DNA of 64,000 bases from Sphingobacterium spiritivorum ATCC 33861 (lineage in GTDB: Bacteria > Bacteroidota > Bacteroidia > Sphingobacteriales > Sphingobacteriaceae): positions 225,981 through 289,980 of the forward strand of contig NZ_GL379774.1 of the NCBI RefSeq assembly GCF_000143765.1. Reading direction: 5' to 3'. Positions 39,859 to 49,382 of this stretch are shown piece by piece. The position numbers were made by a program, and so were the translations under genes. Positions within the stretch are counted from its first letter, which is position 1; each line of letters starts with the position of its first letter. A model generated the notes under the pieces. That model ran no database searches. It saw only the letters and a list, made by a program, of their open reading frames with translations, and was not told where the DNA came from.

Positions 39859-40458
39859 ATGCAAGACTTTTTTCAGCAAATTGCCCGGCAGTTTGTCCAG
39901 ACTTCTTTACTCGAATGGATAGGCACAATTACCGGATTTCTCTGCGTCTATCTTGCCGCCAGGCAACATATCCTCAACTGGCCTGTCAGCATCATCAGTG
40001 TAACCATCTACGCCTACCTTTTTTACCATAGCAAACTCTACGGAGATGCAGTATTACAGATTTATTTTCTCGGAACTGCGGTATACGGCTGGTATTACTG
40101 GATCAAACGAAAAAAAGAAGCCGACAAACCTATTGTAAGCTTTACAAACCGTCAGATGGTATGGACCATAGGTATCATTTTGCTTCTGACAGCAGCTCTC
40201 GGAACTTTTCTTGATCATCAGACAAACTCGGATGTACCCTACATTGATGGCTTCTGTACGGCTGTAAGCTTCGTGGCTCAATTCCTGATGACCCGAAAAG
40301 TATTGCAAAACTGGTTGCTATGGGTATTTGTAGACATCTGTTATATCCCGCTTTACTATCATAAGGATTTATTACTGACAGCAGTCCTGTATCTTGCATT
40401 TGCAGTCATTGCCTGGAACGGATATAAAGACTGGAAAAAGACGTATTTAATGTCCTGA
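39859..40458 (+). CDS. pnuC: Nicotinamide riboside transporter
   Basis: Inner-membrane carrier of the PnuC family importing nicotinamide riboside for NAD synthesis. The 199 residues contain about seven predicted membrane segments and the motifs WIGTITGFLCVYLAA, NWPVSIISV, YGDAVLQIYFLGTAVYGWYYW and the C-terminal NWLLWVFVDICYIPLYY. It precedes a kinase that would trap the imported riboside. Related PnuT or PnuX carriers take other vitamins, but the context favours nicotinamide riboside. Confidence 0.9.
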   Translation: MQDFFQQIARQFVQTSLLEWIGTITGFLCVYLAARQHILNWPVSIISVTIYAYLFYHSKLYGDAVLQIYFLGTAVYGWYYWIKRKKEADKPIVSFTNRQMVWTIGIILLLTAALGTFLDHQTNSDVPYIDGFCTAVSFVAQFLMTRKVLQNWLLWVFVDICYIPLYYHKDLLLTAVLYLAFAVIAWNGYKDWKKTYLMS

Positions 40459-40469
40459 ATAAGATAATA

Positions 40470-40524
40470 TAACTGGTTTCACCTGCTGCGCTTCCGCTAA
40501 AGAAAGAGGGTGAAAGAGCAGTTA
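40470..40524 (+). terminator. Hairpin between pnuC and the kinase gene
   Basis: Outer stem TAACTG (40470-40475) with CAGTTA (40519-40524) and inner stem TTTCACC (40477-40483) with GGTGAAA (40509-40515), followed by TTCTTTTA. A probable weak terminator or structured intercistronic RNA. Confidence 0.5.
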
Positions 40525-40530
40525 TTCTTT

Positions 40531-40538
40531 TATCTTTG
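40531..40538 (+). promoter_or_regulatory. Possible -7 element of the kinase gene
   Basis: TATCTTTG followed by C matches TAnnTTTG, 24 nt before the ATG. The expected TTTG box upstream is absent, so the promoter is tentative. Confidence 0.35.
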
Positions 40539-40562
40539 CTTTTATTAAGAGAAATATAAAGA

Positions 40563-41090
40563 ATGGCGAATCAGATTTTAAAGAAAATAGCAGTGGTAGG
40601 TCCGGAATCTACAGGAAAATCGACCATTGCACAAGCCATAGCCAGACATTTCAATACAGTATGTGTACCGGAATATGCACGTGAATATTGCAAAAATCTA
40701 AAAAATGAATATACTCTGCAGGATGAAGTCAATATGTATTATGGACAGATTGCGCTGGAGGATAGCCTTATTCCACTTTCTCAACATCAAATCCTGATCT
40801 GCGACACTACGATTCTAACCGTCAAGGTATGGTGTGATTATCTGTTTGGAAATACTCCGGAAGAAGTTAAAAATGAGATCAGACACAGAGATTATGACCT
40901 GTATCTGCTGATGGATATCGACCTGCCCTGGGAAGATGATCCTCTTCGTGATTTTCCGAATGAACGGGAGCATTTCCTGGCAGTCTGGAAAAAAGAATTA
41001 GACAGCTTAGAAGCCAGATATAGTCTTATTTCAGGATTAGGAGAAGAGAGATTGAAGAATGCCCTGAAAGCTATAGAAGAATTCCGATAA
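40563..41090 (+). CDS. NadR-like ribosylnicotinamide kinase
   Basis: P-loop ATPase of 175 residues resembling the C-terminal kinase domain of NadR: GPESTGKST at residues 13-21, then VPEYAREYC, ICDTTILTVKVW and LLMDIDLPWEDDPLRDFPNERE. It should phosphorylate nicotinamide riboside to NMN. The adenylyltransferase and DNA-binding domains of full NadR are absent, so another enzyme must finish NAD synthesis. It follows pnuC by 104 nt, which supports the assignment. Confidence 0.88.
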   Translation: MANQILKKIAVVGPESTGKSTIAQAIARHFNTVCVPEYAREYCKNLKNEYTLQDEVNMYYGQIALEDSLIPLSQHQILICDTTILTVKVWCDYLFGNTPEEVKNEIRHRDYDLYLLMDIDLPWEDDPLRDFPNEREHFLAVWKKELDSLEARYSLISGLGEERLKNALKAIEEFR

Positions 41091-41138
41091 ACAAAAAGAG
41101 CTTCATCTGAAAATTAAGATGAAGCTCTTTTTGTTTAT
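41087..41138. terminator. Bidirectional terminator between the kinase gene and ahcY
   Basis: Perfect 22-bp stem (41087-41108 with 41117-41138), 8-nt loop, A-run on the left and T-run on the right. Serves both convergent genes. Confidence 0.93.
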
Positions 41139-41150
41139 GAGGATAATCTC

Positions 41151-42467
41151 CTAGTACCGGTAAGCATCCGCTTTATAAGGACCGTCAACCGTAACCCCGA
41201 TATAAGCCGCCTGATCTTCCGTTAAAGTATCTAATTCCACACCGATTTTTGCCAGGTGAAGACGCGCAACTTTCTCATCCAGATGTTTTGGTAAAGTATA
41301 CACCTTATTTTCATAAGCAGCTGTGTTAGTCCACAGTTCCAATTGAGCCAGCGTCTGATTAGTAAACGAGTTGGACATCACGAAAGAAGGGTGTCCTGTA
41401 GCACATCCCAGATTTACTAAACGACCTTCTGCCAGTAAAATAATGTCATTACCATCAATGGTGTATTTATCAACCTGCGGTTTGATCTCAATCTTGGTAT
41501 TACCGTAGTTTGTATTTAACCAGGCCACATCAATTTCATTATCAAAGTGTCCGATATTACATACTACAGTTTTATCCTTCATTGTTTTGAAATGCTCAGC
41601 ACGCACGATATCTTTATTTCCGGTGGTAGTCACCACGATATTAGCTTCTTTTACTGCATCAGCAAATTTCTTAACCTCAAATCCTTCCATAGCTGCCTGA
41701 AGCGCACAGATCGGGTCAATTTCTGTTACAATAACACGTACTCCGGCTGAACGCAGAGATTCAGCAGAACCTTTACCCACATCTCCGTAACCTGCGACTA
41801 CCGCGACTTTACCGGCCAGCATCAGATCTGTTGCACGACGAATAGCATCTACCAATGATTCACGACAACCGTATTTATTATCAAACTTAGATTTTGTAAC
41901 CGAATCGTTTACATTAATTGCAGGGAGGTGTAATGTTCCGTTTTTCATACGCTCATACAGACGGTGAACACCTGTAGTCGTTTCTTCGGATAATCCTTTT
42001 ATACCGCTGATAAGTTCGGGGTATTTATCAAACACCATATTTGTCAGGTCACCACCATCATCCAGGATCATATTCAGAGGCTGACGATCTTCTCCGAAAT
42101 ACAATGTTTGCTCGATACACCAGTCAAATTCTTCCGCATTCATTCCTTTCCATGCATACACAGGGATACCCGCTGCTGCAATAGCTGCCGCCGCATGATC
42201 CTGAGTAGAAAAGATGTTACATGATGACCAGGTCACATCTGCTCCCAGTTCTACCAAAGTTTCTATTAATACCGCTGTCTGAATAGTCATATGCAGACAT
42301 CCTGCAATACGAGCTCCTTTAAGTGGTTTGGCAGCGCCAAATTCCTCACGCAAACTCATCAATCCCGGCATTTCAGCTTCTGCCAGTTCAATTTCTTTAC
42401 GGCCCCACTCTGCAAGGCTGATATCTTTAACTTTGTACGGTACGTACGTGCTTTCTATTGATGACAT
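41151..42467 (-). CDS. ahcY: Adenosylhomocysteinase
   Basis: NAD-dependent hydrolase splitting S-adenosylhomocysteine into adenosine and homocysteine, closing the methylation cycle. The 438 residues show [14 protein letters not shown], the [11 protein letters not shown] active-site lysine region, the NAD-binding [14 protein letters not shown] and the C-terminal YKADAYRY. A consensus promoter lies 30 nt upstream on the minus strand. Confidence 0.97.
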   Translation of the reverse strand: MSSIESTYVPYKVKDISLAEWGRKEIELAEAEMPGLMSLREEFGAAKPLKGARIAGCLHMTIQTAVLIETLVELGADVTWSSCNIFSTQDHAAAAIAAAGIPVYAWKGMNAEEFDWCIEQTLYFGEDRQPLNMILDDGGDLTNMVFDKYPELISGIKGLSEETTTGVHRLYERMKNGTLHLPAINVNDSVTKSKFDNKYGCRESLVDAIRRATDLMLAGKVAVVAGYGDVGKGSAESLRSAGVRVIVTEIDPICALQAAMEGFEVKKFADAVKEANIVVTTTGNKDIVRAEHFKTMKDKTVVCNIGHFDNEIDVAWLNTNYGNTKIEIKPQVDKYTIDGNDIILLAEGRLVNLGCATGHPSFVMSNSFTNQTLAQLELWTNTAAYENKVYTLPKHLDEKVARLHLAKIGVELDTLTEDQAAYIGVTVDGPYKADAYRY

Positions 42468-42496
42468 AATTATTTTCTCTTTTAAAATTTAGAATA

Positions 42497-42527
42497 CAAA
42501 AATACCATTAACGACAGTCAATTCAAA
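42497..42527 (-). promoter_or_regulatory. Promoter of ahcY
   Basis: On the minus strand: TTTG (42527-42524), exactly 19 nt, then TATTTTTG (42504-42497) followed by T. Same boxes and spacing as the atpD promoter. Confidence 0.75.
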
Positions 42528-42578
42528 ACATTAGCTTTTTGGCATTTACAAATCTGACATTCATTTGAGAGTATAAAC

Positions 42579-42609
42579 TTGACGGAGGAGTATAAGTGCC
42601 TTATATTTG
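42579..42609 (+). promoter_or_regulatory. Promoter of the bacilliredoxin gene
   Basis: TTG (42579-42581), 20-nt spacer, TATATTTG (42602-42609). Good match to the Bacteroidota consensus, 27 nt before the ATG. Confidence 0.7.
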
Positions 42610-42636
42610 TAAATATTTAATTAAAAAAGAGAAGAA

Positions 42637-43047
42637 ATGTATCCAGAATATTTAGTTGAACCCATGCGTAAGGAGCTTACGGATGCAGGTTTCCAGGAGT
42701 TAAAAACCATTGCAGAAGTAGATTCGGCAATTCCTTCTGAAGGAACTGTTTTTGTAGTTGTAAACTCAGTATGTGGTTGTGCTGCAGCAAATGCAAGACC
42801 TGCGGCTAAAGCGGCTGTAAAAAATGAGAAACATCCTGACAAACTTGTTACTGTATTTGCAGGGATGGAAAAAGATGCTGTAGATAAAGCACGTGAATAC
42901 ATGTTGCCTTACCCTCCGTCATCGCCGGCAATGGCTCTTTTCAAAGACGGTAAATTGGTACACATGATTGAAAGACATATGATCGAAGGTCGCCCGGCAC
43001 AAATGATAGCAGACAATCTGGTTGCTGCATTTGACGAGTACTGCTAG
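42637..43047 (+). CDS. BrxA/BrxB-family bacilliredoxin (YphP/YqiW-like)
   Basis: Thioredoxin-fold protein of 136 residues with the characteristic Cys-Gly-Cys at 46-48 (NSVCGCAAANARPA) and the following PYPPSSPAMALFKDG region. In Firmicutes these remove bacillithiol from protein mixed disulfides. Many Bacteroidota also carry the family, where the partner thiol may be bacillithiol or another. Single gene between a promoter and a palindromic terminator. Confidence 0.9.
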   Translation: MYPEYLVEPMRKELTDAGFQELKTIAEVDSAIPSEGTVFVVVNSVCGCAAANARPAAKAAVKNEKHPDKLVTVFAGMEKDAVDKAREYMLPYPPSSPAMALFKDGKLVHMIERHMIEGRPAQMIADNLVAAFDEYC

Positions 43048-43071
43048 ATCATCTATTTTGATTTTTGAAAC

Positions 43072-43107
43072 AAAAAAGCTGTTCCACAATTGTGGAACAG
43101 CTTTTTT
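43072..43107. terminator. Bidirectional terminator after the bacilliredoxin gene
   Basis: Perfect 36-bp palindrome with A6 on the left and T6 on the right. It also ends the leftward operon whose last gene stops at 43125. Confidence 0.93.
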
Positions 43108-43124
43108 TACGGCACCTGTTTCGG

Positions 43125-44372
43125 TCAGAATAAGTAAGGGCTCATGCTGCCGGTATAATATTTTGCAGGAACCATCAATTTATTTTTCGGTAATACGACA
43201 CCATTGAAATCAAAATAGGCAGTGACCTTTCCCCCCTCTTTATAGTAACGGATAGAAAGCAATGGAGATTTGTTCTGATAGGCCCAGGTAAACTGTGCAT
43301 CATCCTGAGAGATCAGTTCAGTGAAGGTATTATCCTTGTTTATATGTCCGAAGTAGTGGATTTCGCGGTATGCCCCGCCTGATACTTCCTTAGTAAGCTG
43401 TCTGATTGCAAATTCATCATTTAATTCTTCCCCCTGATTGCCTCCCATTCCGGCCTTTATAATACCTAAACCAACAGAAACGTCCCCCGGAATATTACGG
43501 GACAGTCTTACTTTTACCCCAAACAGCGAAGTCAACGCAGAATCAGTGGTCAGGCTCTCTCCTTTACGGACTAATTGATTATCATAGATAACAGCTTTCC
43601 AGTTTTCATCCGGATATGTCGAATTGTACATTTCCGGTGGTTTAATTGCTTCAGGTGGTTCCAGCCTGTTCGACTTCCTGGTCTTACTCTTTACAGCGGC
43701 CTTCACAGGTACAACAGGTGCTTCCTTCGGAGCTATTTCGTCAACAGCAAAGCCTACCGGAAAAGTATAACGTAAATATCCTTCATCAAGCGTACCACTA
43801 ATAAGTTCTAATTTTTCAAATGAAGGAATTGTTGTAACTTTTCGAAACTGATCTGCCACTGAGATAATCGTCCCTTTTCTATCTGTATCATATACAGCAA
43901 GGTATTGTGTCTTATTGTTTCTCTTTGAATCATAAATACTAAAAGCTTCTACCTTGGAATAAATCTTATCCAGTGTGAAACTTTGATGGTTTACCGGAGA
44001 AGCGATTACAGTCTTATTATCCTTTTCAAAATGGTAATAAGCAATGTCATCTATAATTATTAACGGACTGCTATCTTTGAGAGTACCCATATTAACAGGT
44101 TTGCCTGTCTGCGTATCCATAAGCCAATACATATAGTTGTCTTTCGCATCTTTATCCATAATGACATAATATGAAAAATCACCATATACTTTAACAGATG
44201 CACAAAAACCCGGTGCTTTAACCTCATTTCCCAATGTATCCATTAACCCATATTCTCCGTTAACCTGAAAAGGGACAAGCAACGGACGTTTTACAGGTAA
44301 TGTCTGTTGGGCAGACAACTGTACCGTCAAACTCATCACTAAAAGAATCGAAGAGAAAATAAATCTGATCAT
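43125..44372 (-). CDS. Exported protein with a WG-like repeat (415 aa)
   Basis: Secreted protein of 415 residues with a signal peptide ending near LSAQQ. Residues about 37-50 (VNGEYGLMDTLGNEV) resemble one WG repeat, a short beta motif. A central linker is rich in Lys, Pro and Glu (residues about 215-250). The rest is predicted beta-rich and unrecognised. It is the third gene after DUF1800 and DUF1501, 33 nt downstream, so it is likely co-transcribed and perhaps works with them at the cell envelope. Function unknown. Confidence 0.7.
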   Translation of the reverse strand: MIRFIFSSILLVMSLTVQLSAQQTLPVKRPLLVPFQVNGEYGLMDTLGNEVKAPGFCASVKVYGDFSYYVIMDKDAKDNYMYWLMDTQTGKPVNMGTLKDSSPLIIIDDIAYYHFEKDNKTVIASPVNHQSFTLDKIYSKVEAFSIYDSKRNNKTQYLAVYDTDRKGTIISVADQFRKVTTIPSFEKLELISGTLDEGYLRYTFPVGFAVDEIAPKEAPVVPVKAAVKSKTRKSNRLEPPEAIKPPEMYNSTYPDENWKAVIYDNQLVRKGESLTTDSALTSLFGVKVRLSRNIPGDVSVGLGIIKAGMGGNQGEELNDEFAIRQLTKEVSGGAYREIHYFGHINKDNTFTELISQDDAQFTWAYQNKSPLLSIRYYKEGGKVTAYFDFNGVVLPKNKLMVPAKYYTGSMSPYLF

Positions 44373-44405
44373 AATTTAATATTATTTCTCCTCATCAAGC
44401 AAACA

Positions 44406-45671
44406 TTATGCCTTCATTACACCGATAGACTTTCCATCCCAATCGGGGAATAATATTTTATCATCATTTAATTTCAGATGTCTGTCAGCAACTTCTGAAA
44501 AAATAGCCCGGAAATCGGTTGTTACTTTAAGATCACGCCCGTCTTCCAGATTTTCTTTTGCCAGTTCATCCATATGTCCGTGCACTTTTCCACCATTCAC
44601 CTGATTTCCCAGAATAAAATTGCAGGATCCGCGTCCGTGATCTGTACCTCCTGTACCATTCTGATATACAGTCCGGCCAAATTCTGTCATTGTCATCACG
44701 GTGACATCATCCTGATATGCTTCGATATCTTTCCAGAAAGCCATTATTGAATTGGAAAGATCAGCAACATTACGCGCAAAAATCCCGGTATCCTTTCCCT
44801 GATTAAAATGTGTATCCCACCCGTTACTCTCTGTAAAGGCGACTTCAAGACCCACATCCATTTTGATCAATTGTGCAATTTGCTTCAGAGACTTACCCAG
44901 ACTACTTCCAGGATATGTTACATTATTGGCCGGCTCATAATTTTTAACGGCATTACTCTGCAACATTTTCATCGCTTCAAAGCTTTCTTTACCGGTATCA
45001 CGCAAGACTTCATTCACTGTATTATCATACAGATCTTCAAAGCTCCTTGCATTCTGATTAAAAGTCACCCCTTTGCCCTGTATCTTAAAATTTTTAATAT
45101 CACTGATTGCCAGAGCTTCATGCTGACCATATAATGATCGGGGTAGCGCTGCCGTTATACTGACTGCTGAGAAAGGAGTCAGACTATCATGTCCCAATAA
45201 TCCGACTGCACGATTCAACCACCCGCTGCTGGTATTTTTCTCAAAAGGCGTACCTGACTCCATATAATCCTGCGCATCAAAATGGGAACGTGTGGTATTA
45301 GGAGATCCCATTCCGTGAACAATGGCCAGCCGGTTTTCACGAAAGACTTCCTCAAATGCTTTCATCCCCGGATGCAGCCCGTATTTTCCGTCCAGATCAA
45401 TCAGTGCAGATGCTCCTTCCGATTTTGCCGCCGATAAAAATAAATCCGGACGTGCAGCCTGCAAATGGGTATCCAGAAATGGCGTTACAGCCATCAATCC
45501 GTCCATAGCACCACGTTGAAAAATACAGACCATCACCTTACGCTTGCTGTAGGGGCTCAACAATTTTTCTCTGGCAACTGCTTCGGCTAAAAAAGCCGGA
45601 ATACCTCCCATTAAGCCGATTCCGAATAGGCCCAACCCTGAATTTTTTAAAAATGCCCGTCTGTTTAACAT
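44406..45671 (-). CDS. DUF1501 family protein (exported)
   Basis: A 421-residue protein of the DUF1501 family, which is related to the sulfatase/alkaline-phosphatase superfamily. The N-terminus RRAFLKNSGLGLFGIGLMGG looks like a twin-arginine signal. FQRGAMDGLMAVTPF, GLHPGMKAFEEVF, SHFDAQDYMESG and TMTEFGRTVYQNGTGGTDHGRG are family landmarks. DUF1501 is nearly always paired with DUF1800, here 12 nt upstream. The biochemical role is unknown. Confidence 0.88.
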   Translation of the reverse strand: MLNRRAFLKNSGLGLFGIGLMGGIPAFLAEAVAREKLLSPYSKRKVMVCIFQRGAMDGLMAVTPFLDTHLQAARPDLFLSAAKSEGASALIDLDGKYGLHPGMKAFEEVFRENRLAIVHGMGSPNTTRSHFDAQDYMESGTPFEKNTSSGWLNRAVGLLGHDSLTPFSAVSITAALPRSLYGQHEALAISDIKNFKIQGKGVTFNQNARSFEDLYDNTVNEVLRDTGKESFEAMKMLQSNAVKNYEPANNVTYPGSSLGKSLKQIAQLIKMDVGLEVAFTESNGWDTHFNQGKDTGIFARNVADLSNSIMAFWKDIEAYQDDVTVMTMTEFGRTVYQNGTGGTDHGRGSCNFILGNQVNGGKVHGHMDELAKENLEDGRDLKVTTDFRAIFSEVADRHLKLNDDKILFPDWDGKSIGVMKA

Positions 45672-45683
45672 CTTCTTAGATTA

Positions 45684-47453
45684 TTATCGCCGCTGAAACT
45701 CCGGAGAACCTATAATGAGTCCTACAATTTGTGCCAGCATAGCATTGGTCTGATTCTTACTCTTTGTACTTATCTTCTGTTCCTGTGCACGATCATCCTG
45801 CATCATGCTTTTGTCTCTGTTTTTCTGCGAGGCTGCTGATACTTTCTCTTGCAGATCCTGTTGTGTCAGTCTCTTTTTCAGCACATCTATATCCACCTCC
45901 GGCAAAAGCTTACGACCAAATACTTCCAGTGCCTGTTCAGCACTTTCTGGTTCTCTGCCACCAGTCACCCGCATCAGATCAACTTCTACGCCTGAATTAT
46001 TTTCCGAAGTAAAAGATAGTCCGAAATTCATTCTGTTCAATAAAGACCCTGTATTTATCCAATAATCTGATTTGTCCGGAAAACCTGTAGGAGCGATATA
46101 ATGATACTTCTGTTCTCCCATTCGGGTTACCCAGTTATTAAGCTTGACAGGATTGTTCACATCTGCATCCAATCCCCTGACGGCACTGATTGCCAACTCA
46201 AAAGGGGTTTTTATTTTCTGATCAATCGTTTTCTTATCCCAAAATTCGGGAGAATACACCATCATTGTCAATACAACTGAAATATCGCCGTTATTTTTTA
46301 GAAAAGCATCTTTCATACGGTTTACCAATACCGGAGAAGGATTATCGGATACAAACCGAACAGCAAGTTTATGAACGATAAATTCTGCTGTCTGTGGTTT
46401 TGACGCCAGCATTTTTAATAATTCCACACCCTCTTCATACCCCTTATTGCTGAAGGTATGGGCTAATACTGTTTTTGTTCCTTTATCGTGGCGGTTAGCC
46501 AGGAACAAAAAATCACCATCCGTTACATTATTCTTATTGTTAGCGATATTCTCCTTCTGTACATTTCCATAGCCTTGCATCGGATAGATGGTCCAGCCTG
46601 TGAGGACACGAGCCGCTTCTGTCACATCTTTTTGTGTATATCCTCCATCTACACCCAACGTATGCAGTTCCATCAGTTCACGTGCATAATTTTCATTTAG
46701 TCCCTTTTTTCCCTTGCTTTTGGGATTATCGGCAACACTTGAAAAATTGTCCAGATACATCAGCATAGCCGGAGCTTTAGCTGTTGCCAGAAGCAGATCC
46801 TCAAAATCTCCTAAAGCATTGGGTCTGATGACATAAGCCTCATAATTGGGTATAAACGGAGCCGCCTGCCCTTTAGTAAAAGATACATTAAAGTGATTAA
46901 ACCAGAAATCGGTCATTACTTCGCGAAGCTGATTCTGACTATATACAGCTCGTACTATTTTAGAAGCCAGAAACTGACGATTTAATTCGTTTTCAGGTCT
47001 GTAACCTTTGACTTCCATAAATTTTCGAATCGCTTCTTTATAAGAATGCTTGCTGTTATCAATAGAATCCTTTGAAATAAAGCCTTCCTTGACAGCTTGT
47101 CTGCGGACGCGGGCTGAGCGCGGATAGAGGGAATCAATTGCGCGATTGCTCAATAATACATCTGCATAATTACTCATCAGGTTATTTAGCCGTTCGTCCT
47201 TGATATTGCCCTCCAGCTGTTGTCTAAACCATTTTTCCAATCCCTGCTTTTCTACTTTTTCGATCTGTTGCTCATCAAAACCATAGGTAAAACGGCTAAG
47301 CAGATGTACAATGGCCTCCTTTTCAGTGAGTCCCTGTTGTTTGTATGGAAAACTGCCTTTGACTTTCACTTCCTGGCTGTAGCCTGTCAGAAGAAAAGAA
47401 AGAGAAATAAACAGAACTACAGCAATTCTTATCATAACTTTCATAGGAGGCAT
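45684..47453 (-). CDS. DUF1800 family protein (exported)
   Basis: A 589-residue exported protein with a signal peptide (IRIAVVLFISLSFLLTGYSQ). Family features include LLSRFTYGFDEQQIEKVEKQGLEKWFRQQL, FWFNHFNV, NENYARELMELHTLGVDGGYTQKDV and ARVLTGW. The function is undefined. It heads an operon with DUF1501 and a WG-like protein. An in-frame ATG three codons downstream (47444) is an alternative start. Confidence 0.88.
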   Translation of the reverse strand: MPPMKVMIRIAVVLFISLSFLLTGYSQEVKVKGSFPYKQQGLTEKEAIVHLLSRFTYGFDEQQIEKVEKQGLEKWFRQQLEGNIKDERLNNLMSNYADVLLSNRAIDSLYPRSARVRRQAVKEGFISKDSIDNSKHSYKEAIRKFMEVKGYRPENELNRQFLASKIVRAVYSQNQLREVMTDFWFNHFNVSFTKGQAAPFIPNYEAYVIRPNALGDFEDLLLATAKAPAMLMYLDNFSSVADNPKSKGKKGLNENYARELMELHTLGVDGGYTQKDVTEAARVLTGWTIYPMQGYGNVQKENIANNKNNVTDGDFLFLANRHDKGTKTVLAHTFSNKGYEEGVELLKMLASKPQTAEFIVHKLAVRFVSDNPSPVLVNRMKDAFLKNNGDISVVLTMMVYSPEFWDKKTIDQKIKTPFELAISAVRGLDADVNNPVKLNNWVTRMGEQKYHYIAPTGFPDKSDYWINTGSLLNRMNFGLSFTSENNSGVEVDLMRVTGGREPESAEQALEVFGRKLLPEVDIDVLKKRLTQQDLQEKVSAASQKNRDKSMMQDDRAQEQKISTKSKNQTNAMLAQIVGLIIGSPEFQRR

Positions 47454-47670
47454 TTTTTAACTGTATAAATTTACAACTTGATCCTAACATTTATGTATTA
47501 AGAAATCATTAAAGGCCAACCGTTTATACAGACGCCGGTGCTTATCATAGACAACGTTTTTTCGAAAAGGTTTAGTGTGTTTTAAAGCTATATCTTTAAA
47601 AAGAAAGGACTTTTAATTGAAATAAAACAGCATTCACATCGTATTGTATCCCAATGATTTGTATTTTAGT

Positions 47671-49326
47671 ATGATCAATCCTTATGATATGCGAAGCATT
47701 TACCTTAATTGTGTCTTTAGTTTATTCCTTCTATTCGGTTGCAAACCGACCAAACAGGTCGATCTGATTGTATACAATGCCCGGGTCTACACAGTGGATT
47801 CAGCATTTACGGCTGCAGAAGCCTTTGCCGTAAAAGACGGCAAGTTTGTGTCAATAGGATCAGGTACAGCTATCCGGCAGCAGTATACTGCAGAAGAGGA
47901 GATCAATGCAAACGGCAAAGCCATTTATCCCGGATTTTACGATGCACATGCTCACTCTTTCCTACTCGGTGAATTATTGGATCAGGTAGATCTGATGGGT
48001 AGTAAATCATTTGAGGAAGTGATAACACGGCTACAGGCTTATCATAAGGCACGCCCCGAAAAAAAATGGATTATCGGAGGAGGATGGGATCAAAATCTCT
48101 GGAAGGACAAGAAATTTCCGACAAAAGAACTGTTAGACAAAGCGTTTCCTGATATTCCTGTATACCTCTCCCGCGTAGATTATCATGCGGCTGTTGTTAA
48201 CTCAGAGGCACTTCGCATTGCAAAAGTCACCCATGTACGCACTATCGAAGGAGGACTTATAGGCGGAGAAAACGGCATTCCGAATGGTATACTGATCGAT
48301 AATGCTATGGACCTGGTCAGTCATCAGATCCCGGAAGCGGAAGAATCTGCAGTCCTTCGAACACTGAAGGTCGCTCAGGATTCACTCTTGTCTGTAGGGC
48401 TGACTACTATCGTAGATGCCGGGCTCACGCATATGCAATTAGAAATGCTAAAGAATTTCTACAAAAGGGATGAATTAAAAATCAGAGACTATGCTATGAT
48501 AGCCACCAATCCGGAGAATGTAAGTCACTATCTGAAAGAAGGCGTATATGATACAGATAGACTCACAATCCGTTCTTTTAAGTTATTGGCAGACGGGGCA
48601 TTAGGATCCAGAGGTGCCTGTCTTCTGGAACATTACCATGACGCTCCGACAAAAGGATTTCTGTTACATAGCCCTGCGGCATTTGACACCGTGATCAGGC
48701 AATTAGCAAACAGTCCTTTTCAGGTCAACACACATTCTATAGGAGATTCGGCTAACCGGATTATATTAGATGCTTACGGAAAATATTTAAAAGACAATAT
48801 CAACCGTCGCTGGCGCATAGAGCATGCACAGATCATTGCACCCGGAGATTTTCACAAATTCAGACAATTCCATATTATTCCCTCCGTACAGCCCACTCAT
48901 GCTACCTCGGATATGTACTGGGCCAAGGATCGTTTAGGAGAGGAAAGGCTCAAAGGAGCATACGCTTACAAAAATCTCTTGGAAGAGTACGGCATGCTGG
49001 CTTTGGGAAGTGATTTCCCTGTTGAACATTTTAATCCGCTTTATGGATTTCATGCTGCTGTGGCACGTGTGGATGCTCAGGGCTTTCCGCAGGGAGGATT
49101 TCAAATGGAAAATGCCATCAGCCGCGAGCAGGCCTTACGTGGTATGACCATCTGGGCTGCTTATTCCTGCTTTCAGGAAAAACAACGCGGAAGTATAGAA
49201 AAAGGAAAGGATGCTGATTTTGTTATTCTGGATAAAGATATTATGCAGATTCCTAATCAGGAACTCAGAGGCACAAAGATTATACGGACTGTGATTGCAG
49301 GCGAGAGCGTATTCATACGGAAATAA
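47671..49326 (+). CDS. YtcJ-like amidohydrolase lipoprotein
   Basis: Amidohydrolase family 3 enzyme of 551 residues attached to a membrane: the segment SIYLNCVFSLFLLFGC ends in a lipid cysteine. Metal-site motifs include DAHAHSF, INTHSIGD-like VNTHSIGD, WRIEHAQI and ALGSDFPVE. Substrates of this group are hard to predict from sequence and are left open. Starts at 47671 or 47689 are both possible, the latter giving an 18-residue signal; a TTG at 47644 is unlikely. Divergent from the DUF1800 operon. Confidence 0.85.
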   Translation: MINPYDMRSIYLNCVFSLFLLFGCKPTKQVDLIVYNARVYTVDSAFTAAEAFAVKDGKFVSIGSGTAIRQQYTAEEEINANGKAIYPGFYDAHAHSFLLGELLDQVDLMGSKSFEEVITRLQAYHKARPEKKWIIGGGWDQNLWKDKKFPTKELLDKAFPDIPVYLSRVDYHAAVVNSEALRIAKVTHVRTIEGGLIGGENGIPNGILIDNAMDLVSHQIPEAEESAVLRTLKVAQDSLLSVGLTTIVDAGLTHMQLEMLKNFYKRDELKIRDYAMIATNPENVSHYLKEGVYDTDRLTIRSFKLLADGALGSRGACLLEHYHDAPTKGFLLHSPAAFDTVIRQLANSPFQVNTHSIGDSANRIILDAYGKYLKDNINRRWRIEHAQIIAPGDFHKFRQFHIIPSVQPTHATSDMYWAKDRLGEERLKGAYAYKNLLEEYGMLALGSDFPVEHFNPLYGFHAAVARVDAQGFPQGGFQMENAISREQALRGMTIWAAYSCFQEKQRGSIEKGKDADFVILDKDIMQIPNQELRGTKIIRTVIAGESVFIRK

Positions 49327-49336
49327 CTATTCAAAA

Positions 49337-49366
49337 AAAATACGGCATCATTAGATGCCGTATTTT
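49337..49366. terminator. Bidirectional terminator after the amidohydrolase gene
   Basis: Perfect 13-bp stem (49337-49349 with 49354-49366), ATTA loop, A-run to the left and TTTT in the right arm. Also ends the opposing Lys-rich gene. Confidence 0.88.
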
Positions 49367-49382
49367 CCAATATTATATCAGC

